Assembly (NCBI GenBank): GCA_963802745.1
Contig: CAWDKL010000044.1
Location: 62,001-126,000 of the forward strand
Reading direction: 5' to 3'
Origin: JAJPKK01 sp963802745
GTDB lineage: Bacteria; Pseudomonadota; Alphaproteobacteria; Rhizobiales; Xanthobacteraceae
DNA length: 64,000 bases
Part shown: in pieces, positions 53,116 through 62,348 of the stretch
Position numbering within the stretch: position 1 is the stretch's first letter
Layout of the letters: each line of letters opens with the position of its first letter
Notes under the pieces: model-generated
What the model was told of the DNA's origin: nothing
What the model saw: the letters and a program-made list of their open reading frames with translations, nothing else
Databases searched by the model: none
Made by a program: the position numbers and the translations under genes

Positions 53116-53652
53116 TCAATCCGGCGCGGCGGCGCGCTTCACCGCAACGTCATAGGTAACCCCGGCCGGCGCCGGTTCGCGCAACACCGTAATTTCGTCC
53201 TCGGAATCGACGCGGCCGAGATCGACGTCGCGATCCGGCAGCAGCGCGAGCATGCGCGCCCCGATGCGCACGAACACGAATCGGCCGCGCGGCGCCCCTT
53301 CGGCCACCCATTTGCGGATTTGCGCCTGATAGGGTGGCTTGGTCCAAGCATTGGGAAAGCTCGGATCGACCGCTACCTGCAGATTGACCCCGTTTTGCTG
53401 GACATAGACCACGAATTTCGCCCGGTCGGGCTTCCATTCCGGGCCGAAGCTAGCATCATACATCCACGAACAATAGAATTCGCGACAGGATCTCGGCCGC
53501 TCCGGATAGATGCTGCAGCCTTTGCCGGAGGCGGCGTGCCGGCACCACACGCCCGGCGGCTTGGCAAATTCCGCAATCGCCGGGACCTTGCAGCACATCA
53601 TGCAGGTTCCGCAAGCGCGGCCGGGAACGAGGTGTGGGAGGGTGCTTGCCAA
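53116..53652 (-). CDS. YkgJ-family cysteine-cluster protein
   Basis: A 178-residue protein. CGTCMMCCKVPAIAEFAKPP, then WCRHAASGKGCSIYPERPRS and CREFYCSWM carry the eight Cys of the YkgJ/CxxCxxCC cluster that may bind zinc or an Fe-S cluster. The rest is beta-rich (VDPSFPNAWTKPPYQAQ). No ATG suits the N-terminus; TTG 53652 (LASTLPHLVPGRACG) is the best start, but upstream in-frame codons are open. Its function is unknown. Confidence 0.8.
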   Translation of the reverse strand: MASTLPHLVPGRACGTCMMCCKVPAIAEFAKPPGVWCRHAASGKGCSIYPERPRSCREFYCSWMYDASFGPEWKPDRAKFVVYVQQNGVNLQVAVDPSFPNAWTKPPYQAQIRKWVAEGAPRGRFVFVRIGARMLALLPDRDVDLGRVDSEDEITVLREPAPAGVTYDVAVKRAAAPD

Positions 53653-53695
53653 ATCCCTGTGCCGTGCGAATTCCGATGTGCGCCCGTCTGCCCGA

Positions 53696-54970
53696 TCAGT
53701 TCCGCTCCATTGCCCGCCGCCGCAGCGGCTTGAGCACGAACAGCGCCAGGCCCACCACGGCAAAATTCATCAGCGTGGTCACCAGGAAGACCATCTCCCA
53801 GCTTCCCGTCGCATCCTTGATCATGTTGGCGAGCGGCGTGAGGAAGGCCGACGTGCCCTTGGCGGTGTACAGGAGGCTGAGGTTCACAGTAGCGAATTTG
53901 GGCCCGAAGGTGTCCGTACAGGTTGACGGAAACAGGCTGAAGATCTCGCCCCAGGTCAGGAAGATCAGCGCGGCGAACGCCACGAAGGCCCACGGGGCTG
54001 TTCCCAGTGCCCCTAGCAGCCAGTACGCAAGGCCGCCGAGGCCGAACGCGATGGCCATCGTGTATTCACGGCCGATATTGTCGGATATCCAGCCGAACAG
54101 CGGGCGGGCGGCGCCGTTCGCCACATTGTTGACGATAAGGGCAACCGAGAGCGTCGTGACACCGAACAGCAGAACCACTTTCTCGACACCAAAATCCTTG
54201 GCAATCGGCGCGATCTGCGCGGTCGCCATCAGTCCGCTGCCGGAAACCATCACGAACATGAGGTAGAGCAGCCAGAATACCGGCGTTTTCAGCACTTGGC
54301 CGGGCGTATAGCTAAGCTTCGACTGCTGCACCTTCGGGGCGGCTGTGCTTGGAATTTCTCCGGGGCTGGGGCCACGCAGCAACCATGCCAAAATGAAAAC
54401 CACGCCGCCCTGGATCAGTCCGAACCAAAAGAACGCTGCCCGGTACCCGGAGGCGGCGATGACCATTTGAATCGGAATGACGCTCAGCGCTGAACCCGCA
54501 CCATACCCGGCCGCGGTAAGTCCGACCGCAAGTCCGCGCCGGTCCGGAAACCATTTTACCGCGTGACCAACGCTCGTTGCGTATATGGCACCACCGCCGG
54601 TCCCGCCCACGACGGCACCGAGGTAAAGCATCGAAAGACTTTCGGCGTACGAATTGATGATCCAGCCGAGGCCGACCATGATTCCGCCGAACGCCACCAT
54701 CAACTTCGGTCCGCGCTGCGGGCCGAGATTATCGACGATCCAGCCCTGTATCGGGGTAAGCCATGTTTCCAGGGCGATGAAGATCGTAAAGGCCACCTGG
54801 ATTGCCGCAATCGACCAGCCATGCGCTTGATTGATGGGATTGACGAACAGCGTCCACCCGTATTGCAGGTTGGCGATCAGCAACATGCAGACGATTACGG
54901 CGATCAACTGGCCCCAGCGCGTCGCGCTCGACGCATGTGCGCGGACTTCAACCGCAGTTGCAACGCTCAT
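53696..54970 (-). CDS. OFA-family MFS transporter (oxalate/formate antiporter-like)
   Basis: A 424-residue major-facilitator protein. FVNPINQAHGWSIAAIQVAF, GWIVDNLGPQRGPKLMVAFG and AIYATSVGHAVKWFPDRRGL are OFA-family signatures, and LSVIPIQMVIAASGYR and NGAARPLFGWISDNIGREYT follow. About 12 membrane segments. It exchanges a carboxylate such as oxalate for formate in known cases; the substrate here is unknown. ATG 54970 is chosen; the frame extends to 55078. No oxalate-catabolic gene is near. Confidence 0.9.
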   Translation of the reverse strand: MSVATAVEVRAHASSATRWGQLIAVIVCMLLIANLQYGWTLFVNPINQAHGWSIAAIQVAFTIFIALETWLTPIQGWIVDNLGPQRGPKLMVAFGGIMVGLGWIINSYAESLSMLYLGAVVGGTGGGAIYATSVGHAVKWFPDRRGLAVGLTAAGYGAGSALSVIPIQMVIAASGYRAAFFWFGLIQGGVVFILAWLLRGPSPGEIPSTAAPKVQQSKLSYTPGQVLKTPVFWLLYLMFVMVSGSGLMATAQIAPIAKDFGVEKVVLLFGVTTLSVALIVNNVANGAARPLFGWISDNIGREYTMAIAFGLGGLAYWLLGALGTAPWAFVAFAALIFLTWGEIFSLFPSTCTDTFGPKFATVNLSLLYTAKGTSAFLTPLANMIKDATGSWEMVFLVTTLMNFAVVGLALFVLKPLRRRAMERN

Positions 54971-55330
54971 TTCCGCCCCCGTGGGATTTTTGTGCCGCTT
55001 GTCATGATCGGTCTTCGCGTGTGTAAGGTGGATCGCAGGTGACGTGGATCGCCTGTCCGAGCCGCTCCGGCGTCGCACGCGCGGCCACCCTACCGGAATC
55101 TTTGCCGCATCGCACGGGTCCCCGTCATCAATCGCGGCGTTTTTGTGTATGCGATCCTGCGGCGCGAGCCAACAGCTTTTCGTCCATCATCCCGCAGCGT
55201 CCCGACAAGCGGAATCAAGCAGCGCGTAGGCGGGTTTGCCTTAACCCGAAATCTTGGCCGCGACGGGGATCGAAACGAACCCGCCCTACCGGTCCTGATG
55301 CGAGCAACGGCCTAACCAAGGAATCTCACG

Positions 55331-56311
55331 ATGAAAGTCGCCGTCCTGGACGATTACCATGACACAGTTCGCACGCTGGCATGCTTCCGCGCCATGGCGG
55401 GCCATGACGTCACCATCTGGACCGACCATGTGCAGGACGACGACGCCCTGGCGGCGCGGCTCGCCGACACCGAGGCGCTGGTGCTGATCCGCGAGCGCAC
55501 CAAAATCCGCACGCCGCTGCTGCAGCGACTGCCCAAGCTCAGGCTCATCAGCCAGCGCAGCGTCTATCCGCATATCGACGTCGACACCTGCACCCGGCTC
55601 GGCATCGTGGTGTCGTCGAGTTTGCATCTCGACTCGCCATCCTACGCCACCGCGGAACTGACCTGGGGCCTGATCATCGCGGCGATGCGGCAAATCCCGC
55701 AGCAGATGGCGTCGCTCAAGGCCGGTACCTGGCAAATCGGGGTCGGCACCACGCTGCGCCACAAGACGCTCGGCATCTATGGCTACGGCCGGATCGGCGC
55801 CGCGGTCGCCGCTGTCGGCCGCGCCTTCGGCATGAACGTGCTGGTGTGGGCGCGCGAAGCGACGCTTTCCAAGGCACGCGCCGACGGCTATGCGACCGCG
55901 CCGAGCAAAGCGGCATTCTTTGCCGACAGCGACGTCATCACGCTGCACATGCGGCTGGTGGACGCCACCCGCGGCATCGTCACCGCCGCGGACCTGGCCC
56001 GCATGAAACCCACAGCGCTGATCGTCAACACCAGCCGGGCGCCGCTGATCGAGCCGGGCGCGCTCGTCGCAGCGCTACGCGCCGGCCGCCCCGGCATGGC
56101 GGCCGTGGACGTCTACGAAGAGGAACCGCTGCGCGACACCACGCATCCGCTGCTCAACATGCCGAACGTCGTGTGCACGCCGCATCTCGGCTACGTCTCG
56201 CGCGACGAATACGAGCTGCAGTTCACCGACATTTTTGCGCAGGTCAACGCCTATGCGGAAGGCAGCCCGATCAATGTGGTGAACCCGGACGTGCTGAAGG
56301 CGCGACGTTGA
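55331..56311 (+). CDS. D-2-hydroxyacid dehydrogenase family protein
   Basis: A 326-residue NAD(P)-dependent dehydrogenase related to phosphoglycerate dehydrogenase. The nucleotide loop is LGIYGYGRIGAAVAAVGRAF near residues 143-160, and the catalytic Arg, Glu and His are in LIVNTSRAPLIEPG, VDVYEEEPL and PHLGYVSRDEYE. No ACT domain at the C-terminus, so not the standard serine-pathway SerA. It is convergent, six bases apart, with a second family member; they are paralogues, about 25-30% alike by eye. Confidence 0.9.
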   Translation: MKVAVLDDYHDTVRTLACFRAMAGHDVTIWTDHVQDDDALAARLADTEALVLIRERTKIRTPLLQRLPKLRLISQRSVYPHIDVDTCTRLGIVVSSSLHLDSPSYATAELTWGLIIAAMRQIPQQMASLKAGTWQIGVGTTLRHKTLGIYGYGRIGAAVAAVGRAFGMNVLVWAREATLSKARADGYATAPSKAAFFADSDVITLHMRLVDATRGIVTAADLARMKPTALIVNTSRAPLIEPGALVAALRAGRPGMAAVDVYEEEPLRDTTHPLLNMPNVVCTPHLGYVSRDEYELQFTDIFAQVNAYAEGSPINVVNPDVLKARR

Positions 56312-56317
56312 TGTGCG

Positions 56318-57289
56318 CTAACGAACCGGCGTCTCCGGCACCGGGGTGCGCGGACCCTTGCCGGCGGCCCAGGACAAGAGATTGTCGACCACCAGCTGGT
56401 CCATGGCGGCGCGAGTGTAGACCGAGGCCGAGCCGAGATGCGGGAACAGCACGATGTTGTCCATCTCCATCAGTTCCTTCGGCACCTTGGGCTCGTTGAC
56501 GAAGACATCGAGCCCGGCCGAATAGATTTTGCGCTCGCGCAGCGCCGCGATCAGCGCCGCCTCGTCCACCACCGAGCCGCGCGCCATGTTGATCAAGATG
56601 CCGTTCGGGCCGAGCGCGTCCAGAACCTCGGCGTTGATGAGGTTGCGGGTCTCCGGCCCGCCCGGCACGATGGCGATGAGCGTATCCACATCACGCGCCA
56701 TGGCGACGAGGTTCGGATAGTGCCGGTACGCCACCTCGGGATTGGGTCGTCGCGCATGATAGACCACCGGCACCCCAAAGGCATCGAGCCGCCGGGCGAT
56801 CGCCTGGCCGATCCGGCCCATCCCGACCAGGCCGACGGTGCGGTTGCGCAGCGTGGCGCGCGTCAGCGGATACGGACCCTGCTCCCATTTGCCGGCGCGC
56901 AGATGGCGCTCGGCCTGCGGGAATTCCCGCACCGTGCATAATAAAAGCCCGAGCGCCGTGTCGGCCACCTCCTCGTTGAGCACGTCGGGCGTGTTGGTCA
57001 CCAGGACGCCGTGGGCGCCGGCCCATCTGGCATCGATGTGGTCGTAGCCGACCCCGAAACTCGACACGATTTCGAGCTTCGGAAACCGCTGCATGAATCC
57101 CGCGTCGATCTTCTGGTTGGTGTAGGTGACGGCAAACGCCCGCACCCGGTCCGCGATCGCCGCCAGGAAGGCTTCGCGATCCTTGGCCTCGATCAGCTTG
57201 TGGACCGTGAACGCCGGCTCCAGGCCCTTGGCCAGCAGCGGCTTCGACGGTCCGATCAGCAGAAGGTCGGGCGGGTTAGTATGCGGCAT
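56318..57289 (-). CDS. 2-hydroxyacid dehydrogenase (glyoxylate/hydroxypyruvate reductase-like)
   Basis: A 323-residue dehydrogenase. VGLVGMGRIGQAIARRLDAF is the NAD(P) loop, and catalytic Arg, Glu and His are in INMARGSVVDEAAL, DVFVNEPKVPKEL and FPHLGSASVYTR. SSFGVGYDHIDARWAGAHG fits the glyoxylate/hydroxypyruvate reductase (GhrB/plant-type) subfamily. Convergent with the preceding gene. Confidence 0.9.
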   Translation of the reverse strand: MPHTNPPDLLLIGPSKPLLAKGLEPAFTVHKLIEAKDREAFLAAIADRVRAFAVTYTNQKIDAGFMQRFPKLEIVSSFGVGYDHIDARWAGAHGVLVTNTPDVLNEEVADTALGLLLCTVREFPQAERHLRAGKWEQGPYPLTRATLRNRTVGLVGMGRIGQAIARRLDAFGVPVVYHARRPNPEVAYRHYPNLVAMARDVDTLIAIVPGGPETRNLINAEVLDALGPNGILINMARGSVVDEAALIAALRERKIYSAGLDVFVNEPKVPKELMEMDNIVLFPHLGSASVYTRAAMDQLVVDNLLSWAAGKGPRTPVPETPVR

Positions 57290-57609
57290 GATTTAACGCT
57301 CCACGGCTGCGGGGTCGAACGGCGGGAATAACCGCGATCCGATGCCAGATTTTGCGGTGATCATCCAGGCGGCGGCGCGGCGCTGTTCGCAGCCCGAAGA
57401 GAAAGAGAGGACATCCCGATGTCCGATCATGTGAAGGGTTTCGGACAGCAGAACCGTTCGACGTCTGCGGTGGTTTGGCCGTAACTGCACCATTATAAGC
57501 GCCGTCATTGGACGAAAATTCAGTCCCATTTCTTCAACCCGGCACCTTAGAACGTGGGGATGCCGGAAAAGGTCGGGATGCCGATCCTGCCACCGCCGCG
57601 AGACCGACT
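57290..57609. other. Intergenic region, no gene seen
   Basis: About 320 bp between two minus-strand genes. Open frames are present but have no motifs or ribosome-binding sites. The 2-hydroxyacid dehydrogenase promoter probably lies here. Confidence 0.4.
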
Positions 57610-58980
57610 TCACACGATAAGGCCGATCGGGTTCTCGATTCCCTGCCGGAACGCCGCCAGCAAGGCGGCGCCGGTGGTGCCGTCCACGACACGGGTGTCG
57701 CAGGACAGCGTAACGGTCATTTGGCTGACGAACCGCACCCCACCGTCGGTGGCCTCGACCGGGCGGCGCGCCGCGGCTCCGACCGCGAGGATCGTAGCGT
57801 GAGGAGGATCGATAATGGCGCTGAACTCGCGGATGCCATGCATGCCGAGATTGGAGATGGCGCTGGCGCCGCCCGCCAATTCCTCGGGCTTGAGTTGGCG
57901 CAGCTGCGCGCGCGCGGCGAAATCCTTCATCTCGGCGGAAATCTTTCGCAAGGGTTTGCTCTCCGCGCCGCGGACCACCGGCGTGAGCAGGCCGCCCTCG
58001 ACCGCCACCGCGACGCCGATATCGGCGCGCCGGAAGCGCAGGATGCGATCCTCCGCCCACACGGCGTTGGCGGCCGGCACCCGGACGAGTGCCAGGGCCC
58101 AGGCTTTGATGATGAAGTCGTTGAGCGACAGCTTGAACGCGGGCTTGCCATTGGCGTCCGGCACTGCGGCGGCATTGACCTCCACGCGTAGCGCGACGAG
58201 CCGCTCGACCTCCACATCCGCCCTCAGATAGAAATGCGGGATCGTCTGCTTGGCCTCGGCAAGCCGCGCCGCGATGCTGCGCCGCATGCCGCCGAGCGGG
58301 ATTTCGTCGTAGCTGCCCGGCTCGAATAGGGCCTTGATGCGCTCGGGCGACGGCGCCGTGGGGCTCGGCAGCAGGTGCGGCGCGCGCTTGGCGGCGCCGG
58401 CCGCGATGGCCTCGGTTACATCGCGGGCCACGATGCGGCCATGGGGGCCGGACGCCGTGATAAGGTGGAGATCGATTCCCCCCTCGCCGGCCAGCCGCCG
58501 CGCCAGCGGCGTGACCACCGTGCCGCCGGGCAGCCGCGCCGGTCCATAATTGCGCTCCGGCGTGCGGACTTCACGGAACGGGTCGAGCATGATCGGCCGC
58601 GCCGCTGCCGGTGTGGCCGCCACGGCTGACGCAGATGGGGGTGCCGCAACCGATGCCTGCGGCACGGTCGCGATCGATGGCGCGCTTGGGCGCAGCGGTG
58701 CACCAGGTGATGTGGCTACCTTATCGGCCGCTGCGACGCCCATGCCCGCGGCACCCGACAACACCGCGACCACCGCGCCGACCGGCGCCACTGCGCCGGC
58801 CGCGACGCGGATCTCCGCGAGTTGGCCGGCGGCGGTCGCCGGCACTTCCATCGATACCTTGTCGGTCTCGATCTCGAACAGATTGTCGCCCGGCTTGACG
58901 GCATCGCCGACCGCCTTGAACCAGGCCGTGATCTTGCCTTCCGCGACGGTCTCGCCGAGCTGCGGCATCAAAATATCCAT
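57610..58980 (-). CDS. Dihydrolipoamide acyltransferase (E2)-like protein lacking the catalytic His
   Basis: A 456-residue 2-oxoacid dehydrogenase E2-like protein: N-terminal lipoyl domain (MPQLGETVAEGKITAWF, lipoylated Lys in EIETDKVSMEVPA), a linker rich in Ala/Pro, the E1/E3-binding domain (VVTPLARRLAGEGGIDL) and a C-terminal acyltransferase domain. The catalytic HxxxDG, normally DHRVVDG, reads DTRVVDGTTGA here, so His is replaced by Thr. ATG 58980 is preferred over TTG 58986. No E1 or E3 genes are near. Downstream of the aldehyde dehydrogenase by 31 bases. Confidence 0.88.
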   Translation of the reverse strand: MDILMPQLGETVAEGKITAWFKAVGDAVKPGDNLFEIETDKVSMEVPATAAGQLAEIRVAAGAVAPVGAVVAVLSGAAGMGVAAADKVATSPGAPLRPSAPSIATVPQASVAAPPSASAVAATPAAARPIMLDPFREVRTPERNYGPARLPGGTVVTPLARRLAGEGGIDLHLITASGPHGRIVARDVTEAIAAGAAKRAPHLLPSPTAPSPERIKALFEPGSYDEIPLGGMRRSIAARLAEAKQTIPHFYLRADVEVERLVALRVEVNAAAVPDANGKPAFKLSLNDFIIKAWALALVRVPAANAVWAEDRILRFRRADIGVAVAVEGGLLTPVVRGAESKPLRKISAEMKDFAARAQLRQLKPEELAGGASAISNLGMHGIREFSAIIDPPHATILAVGAAARRPVEATDGGVRFVSQMTVTLSCDTRVVDGTTGAALLAAFRQGIENPIGLIV

Positions 58981-59011
58981 ATGCAATGGTCCGCCTTCGC
59001 CCGCCGGAACT

Positions 59012-60463
59012 TCACCAATTCACCGAGACATATTGCGTCTCGAGAAATTCCATCATGCCCTCATGGGCGCCCTCGCGGCCGATGCCGCTCTGCTTGGTGC
59101 CGCCGAACGGCGCGGCGGGATCGGAGACCAGCCCGCGGTTAAGCCCGATCATGCCGAAATCGAGCTGTTCCGATACCCGCAGGCCGCGGCTTAAATCCTT
59201 GGTGTAAAGATAGGCGACGAGGCCGTATTCGGTGTCGTTGGCGCGCCGGATCGCCTCGCCCTCGGTGCGAAACGTCTGGATCGCCGCGACGGGGCCAAAA
59301 ATCTCCTCGTTCAGCATGGCGGCCCCGTCCGGTACGCCGGTTAGCACGGTGGCGGGGTAAAAATAGCCCTTGCCGGCGGGGGTAACGCCGCCCGTGAGAA
59401 CCTTCGCGCCGCGCGCCACGGCATCGGCCACCAGCAATTCGACCTTGTCGCGGCCTTCGCGGTTGACCAGGGGGCCGAGCGCTACGCCGTCATCGAGGCC
59501 GTTGCCCATCTTCAGCGCGGCCATCTTGGCGGTGAGTTTTTGGGCGAATTCATCGTGCACCCGTTCGTGCACATAGAAGCGGTTGGCGGCGGTGCAGGCC
59601 TCGCCCATGTTGCGCATCTTGGCGATCATCGCGCCTTCGATGGCGGCGTCGATATCGGCGTCCTCGAATACGATGAAGGGCGCGTTGCCGCCGAGTTCCA
59701 TCGCGGGCTTGACCACGTTGTCGGCGGCCTCGTGCAGCAGCGCGCGGCCGACCTCGGTCGAGCCGGTGAAGGACACCACGCGCACGCGCGGATCATGCAG
59801 CATCGCCGACACCACGGCGCCGGAGCGGCGCGACGGGATGACGTTGACGACGCCGGCCGGCACGCCGGCTTCCGCGAGCAGCGGCATCAGCGCCAGCATG
59901 GTGAGGGGCGTTTCCGACGCCGGCTTGAGCACCACCGGACAGCCCGCGGCCAGCGCCGGGCCGATCTTTCGCGTCGCCATGGCGGCGGGGAAATTCCACG
60001 GCGTCACCAAAACCGCGATGCCGGCCGGCCGGTGCTGCACGAAGATGCGGGCACCTGAGGACGGTGCGCGCGACACCCCGCCGATATTGCGCACGGCTTC
60101 CTCCGCATACCAGCGAAAAAACTCCGCCGCATAGGCGACCTCGCCGCGGGCGTCGCTCAGCGCCTTGCCGTTTTCCAGCGTGATCAGTTTGGCGAGCCGT
60201 TCCGCCTGCGCCATGATGACTTCATAGGCCTTGCGCAGAATTTCGGCGCGTTCGCGCGGCTTGCGGCCGGCCCAGGGGGCGAACGCGGCTTCGGCGGCAT
60301 CGAGAGCGGCCATGGCGTCGTCCACGCTGGCGCTCGCGACCGACGTGATGACATTCTCAGTCGCCGGATCGATGACCTCGAAGCGCGCGTCGTCGGAGGC
60401 CTTGCGCCAGGCGCCGCCGATCCACAGGTCGGTCGGCACATCGGCGAGCAGGTTTTCATACAT
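59012..60463 (-). CDS. NAD(P)-dependent aldehyde dehydrogenase (succinate-semialdehyde dehydrogenase-like)
   Basis: A 483-residue aldehyde dehydrogenase. The catalytic Glu is in MELGGNAPFIVFEDADID and the Cys in NMGEACTAANRFYVHERVHD. VTPWNFPAAMATRKIGPALA and FTGSTEVGRALL bind the cofactor. FGGTKQSGIGREGAHEGMME near the end fits the GabD subfamily, which makes succinate from succinate semialdehyde. No GABA transaminase gene is near. It forms an operon with the E2-like gene. Confidence 0.9.
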   Translation of the reverse strand: MYENLLADVPTDLWIGGAWRKASDDARFEVIDPATENVITSVASASVDDAMAALDAAEAAFAPWAGRKPRERAEILRKAYEVIMAQAERLAKLITLENGKALSDARGEVAYAAEFFRWYAEEAVRNIGGVSRAPSSGARIFVQHRPAGIAVLVTPWNFPAAMATRKIGPALAAGCPVVLKPASETPLTMLALMPLLAEAGVPAGVVNVIPSRRSGAVVSAMLHDPRVRVVSFTGSTEVGRALLHEAADNVVKPAMELGGNAPFIVFEDADIDAAIEGAMIAKMRNMGEACTAANRFYVHERVHDEFAQKLTAKMAALKMGNGLDDGVALGPLVNREGRDKVELLVADAVARGAKVLTGGVTPAGKGYFYPATVLTGVPDGAAMLNEEIFGPVAAIQTFRTEGEAIRRANDTEYGLVAYLYTKDLSRGLRVSEQLDFGMIGLNRGLVSDPAAPFGGTKQSGIGREGAHEGMMEFLETQYVSVNW

Positions 60464-60559
60464 GAGGCTTTTCCTGGGAAACCACGGTCCGGCTCAATTA
60501 TCGCAAGGCGGGGACAGGCGGCGCTACGCCTGATCCAAAGCTCCGTGCTGGCCCGCCGT

Positions 60560-60928
60560 CTAGCGCTTCGCCTGGGGCATCGGCTGCAGCGTGACAAACA
60601 CTGTAATGGGATCCAACACCGGCGAAGGCGCTGTCATGTAGCTGCCCGCGGACATGGTCGAATGCACTGTTACCGTTTGCGGCTCATATCCATCGCGGGC
60701 AAAGCTTATCGTGAAATCGCCGGCGGTGCCGATGGCCATGGTGCAGGGCGTACGGCAGGTTCCTCCGAGCGATGATCGCGCCTCCGTGCCACCTGGGCTC
60801 GATTGGATCAGCAGGCTCGTCGTCGTCGGCTTTGGCTTCAATGCGTTAATGCCAGGCATGTTAAACGAGCTACAGGCCGCCAGCCCGCAGCCGCACATCA
60901 CCAGGACAAAAACGCGATCAAGCTTCAT
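60560..60928 (-). CDS. Small lipoprotein
   Basis: A 122-residue lipoprotein. The signal ends in the lipobox LAAC (VFVLVMCGCGLAACSSF) and the mature part carries LLIQSSPGGTEARSSLGGTC and FARDGYEPQTVTVHS, a PEGA-like beta domain with two Cys. ATG 60928 is chosen by the signal. Predicted to be lipid-anchored in the envelope. Function unknown. Confidence 0.75.
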   Translation of the reverse strand: MKLDRVFVLVMCGCGLAACSSFNMPGINALKPKPTTTSLLIQSSPGGTEARSSLGGTCRTPCTMAIGTAGDFTISFARDGYEPQTVTVHSTMSAGSYMTAPSPVLDPITVFVTLQPMPQAKR

Positions 60929-61121
60929 GTCCGCATTCCGGTGCGCCCGAATGCCATTTGCCGGTCGCCCGCGCATCGATTCACGCCTCCGCTCTCCTTA
61001 TAGATAAATTGCACGATAGACAAATTGCACGCGCCGCCGACTGCCGTGCAACTTCGCCATCAAAGCCAGCGATCGCCGTCGCATCTCCGATTCCCCGCGC
61101 CGGTAGCGATATCGCGCCCGG

Positions 61122-61943
61122 TCAGTTCTTCAGCACCCCAAACCACTTCAAATCGGGCGGCGTCTGGTTCTTTTTAGTCGGCATCAGCAGCCCGTCGGCG
61201 CCGATGAAATAATTCTCCTTGCCGAGATGGATATGCGTGTTGTTCTCGGCGCAATTCATTTCCAGCCATTCGGGCTGCGGATTGTCTAGACGCCGGTAGG
61301 TTTTGGTCACCGTCCAGGGCTGCGTCAGGGCATGGTCGATGGTGGTGATCGCATCGTAGAAGACGTTCGGGTCGGCCTGATCGAAGGTCATGTGCTCCTT
61401 GACGACGGTCTCATTGTCGCTGTGCAGCGGCAGACCGGTGGTGTCGTAGGCGCGCGGCCCCTTGAAGAAACGGGTTTCGACATCGAGCGCATCGTAGCGG
61501 CCGTCGCCGTCCTCGTCGCGCCATTGCCCGATCGAATAGCCGCGGAACGACGGCTCGACCTCCTTGGGCCAGTCGCGCCCGTCGGTGAAGATGCGGCGGT
61601 TGTCGTTGATGTGGTCGATCAGGATGTAAGTCGTCTCGGGGGTGATCACGATTTCCATCTGGGTATAGGCCAGCATGGCGCGCGGCATGCCGGGTGGCAG
61701 GCACATATAGGAGGCCTCGATGCCGTGGCCGCCGGAGGCCTGGTCCTTTAAATTGTCGTCGTAGATACGCTGATATACCGGCGTCAGCGGCGGTTTCTGC
61801 CCCGGCGGCGTCCATTCGCCGGAGCCGAGGCGGCGCCATTGGCCGCGCAAATCGGGATATTTCGACGCGTCGTGAGCCTGAGCGCCGACCGCCGCAAGCG
61901 CCCATGCGGCGACGAGCGCTCCCATCAGGTGACCGAACCGCAT
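61122..61943 (-). CDS. Secreted protein of unknown function
   Basis: A 273-residue exported protein. A signal (MRFGHLMGALVAAWALAAVG) ends near AQA, then DASKYPDLRGQWRRLGSGEW, GMPRAMLAYTQMEIVITPET and RIFTDGRDWPKEVEPSFRGY. These recall the GIW/YPDL-x-G-x-W secreted family of 24584-25792, but it is shorter and more divergent. ATG 61943 follows GGGAGG. It is downstream of the sox genes, in the same direction, with an 83-bp gap. Confidence 0.75.
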   Translation of the reverse strand: MRFGHLMGALVAAWALAAVGAQAHDASKYPDLRGQWRRLGSGEWTPPGQKPPLTPVYQRIYDDNLKDQASGGHGIEASYMCLPPGMPRAMLAYTQMEIVITPETTYILIDHINDNRRIFTDGRDWPKEVEPSFRGYSIGQWRDEDGDGRYDALDVETRFFKGPRAYDTTGLPLHSDNETVVKEHMTFDQADPNVFYDAITTIDHALTQPWTVTKTYRRLDNPQPEWLEMNCAENNTHIHLGKENYFIGADGLLMPTKKNQTPPDLKWFGVLKN

Positions 61944-62026
61944 CCTGTCCTCCCGGCAACCCAAACGGCGCTCTTCAAGCGCATCCGATGCCAACCCTAT
62001 GCTCGCGGCATCACCGGTGCGACGGC

Positions 62027-62347
62027 TCATTCGACCGTGATCTTGGCCGAGGCGGTTTCCACTTGGCCATGGTCGTCGGTCCATTTGAATTCCAATGTCC
62101 CGGTTTCGGTTGCCACCGTGAAAAACGTGATGAACGGGTTTGCCGCAATGGCCTGATGCAGGTCGGCCCGAAAGATTTCCGTGCCATTGTAGGTGCAGGT
62201 GAACAAGTTGATGATGTCGCGCGGGATCGGCTGGCCGGTTTCGTTGCGGCGATAGCCGGTTTCCATCACATGCGAAATCAGCGTCTTGATTTCGACGACC
62301 TGGCCGCGCTTGGCCTGCCGAGGAACGTTGATGAGGGTGCGAGCCAT
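62027..62347 (-). CDS. soxZ: Thiosulfate-oxidation carrier subunit SoxZ
   Basis: A 106-residue SoxZ, the partner of SoxY in the SoxYZ carrier that holds the sulfur substrate during thiosulfate oxidation in the periplasm. RTLINVPRQAKRGQVVEIKT, ISHVMETGYRRNETGQPIPR and NPFITFFTVATETGTLEFKW are family signatures. No signal; SoxZ is exported bound to SoxY. ATG 62347 lies one base from the soxY stop. Confidence 0.93.
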   Translation of the reverse strand: MARTLINVPRQAKRGQVVEIKTLISHVMETGYRRNETGQPIPRDIINLFTCTYNGTEIFRADLHQAIAANPFITFFTVATETGTLEFKWTDDHGQVETASAKITVE

Positions 62348-62348
62348 C

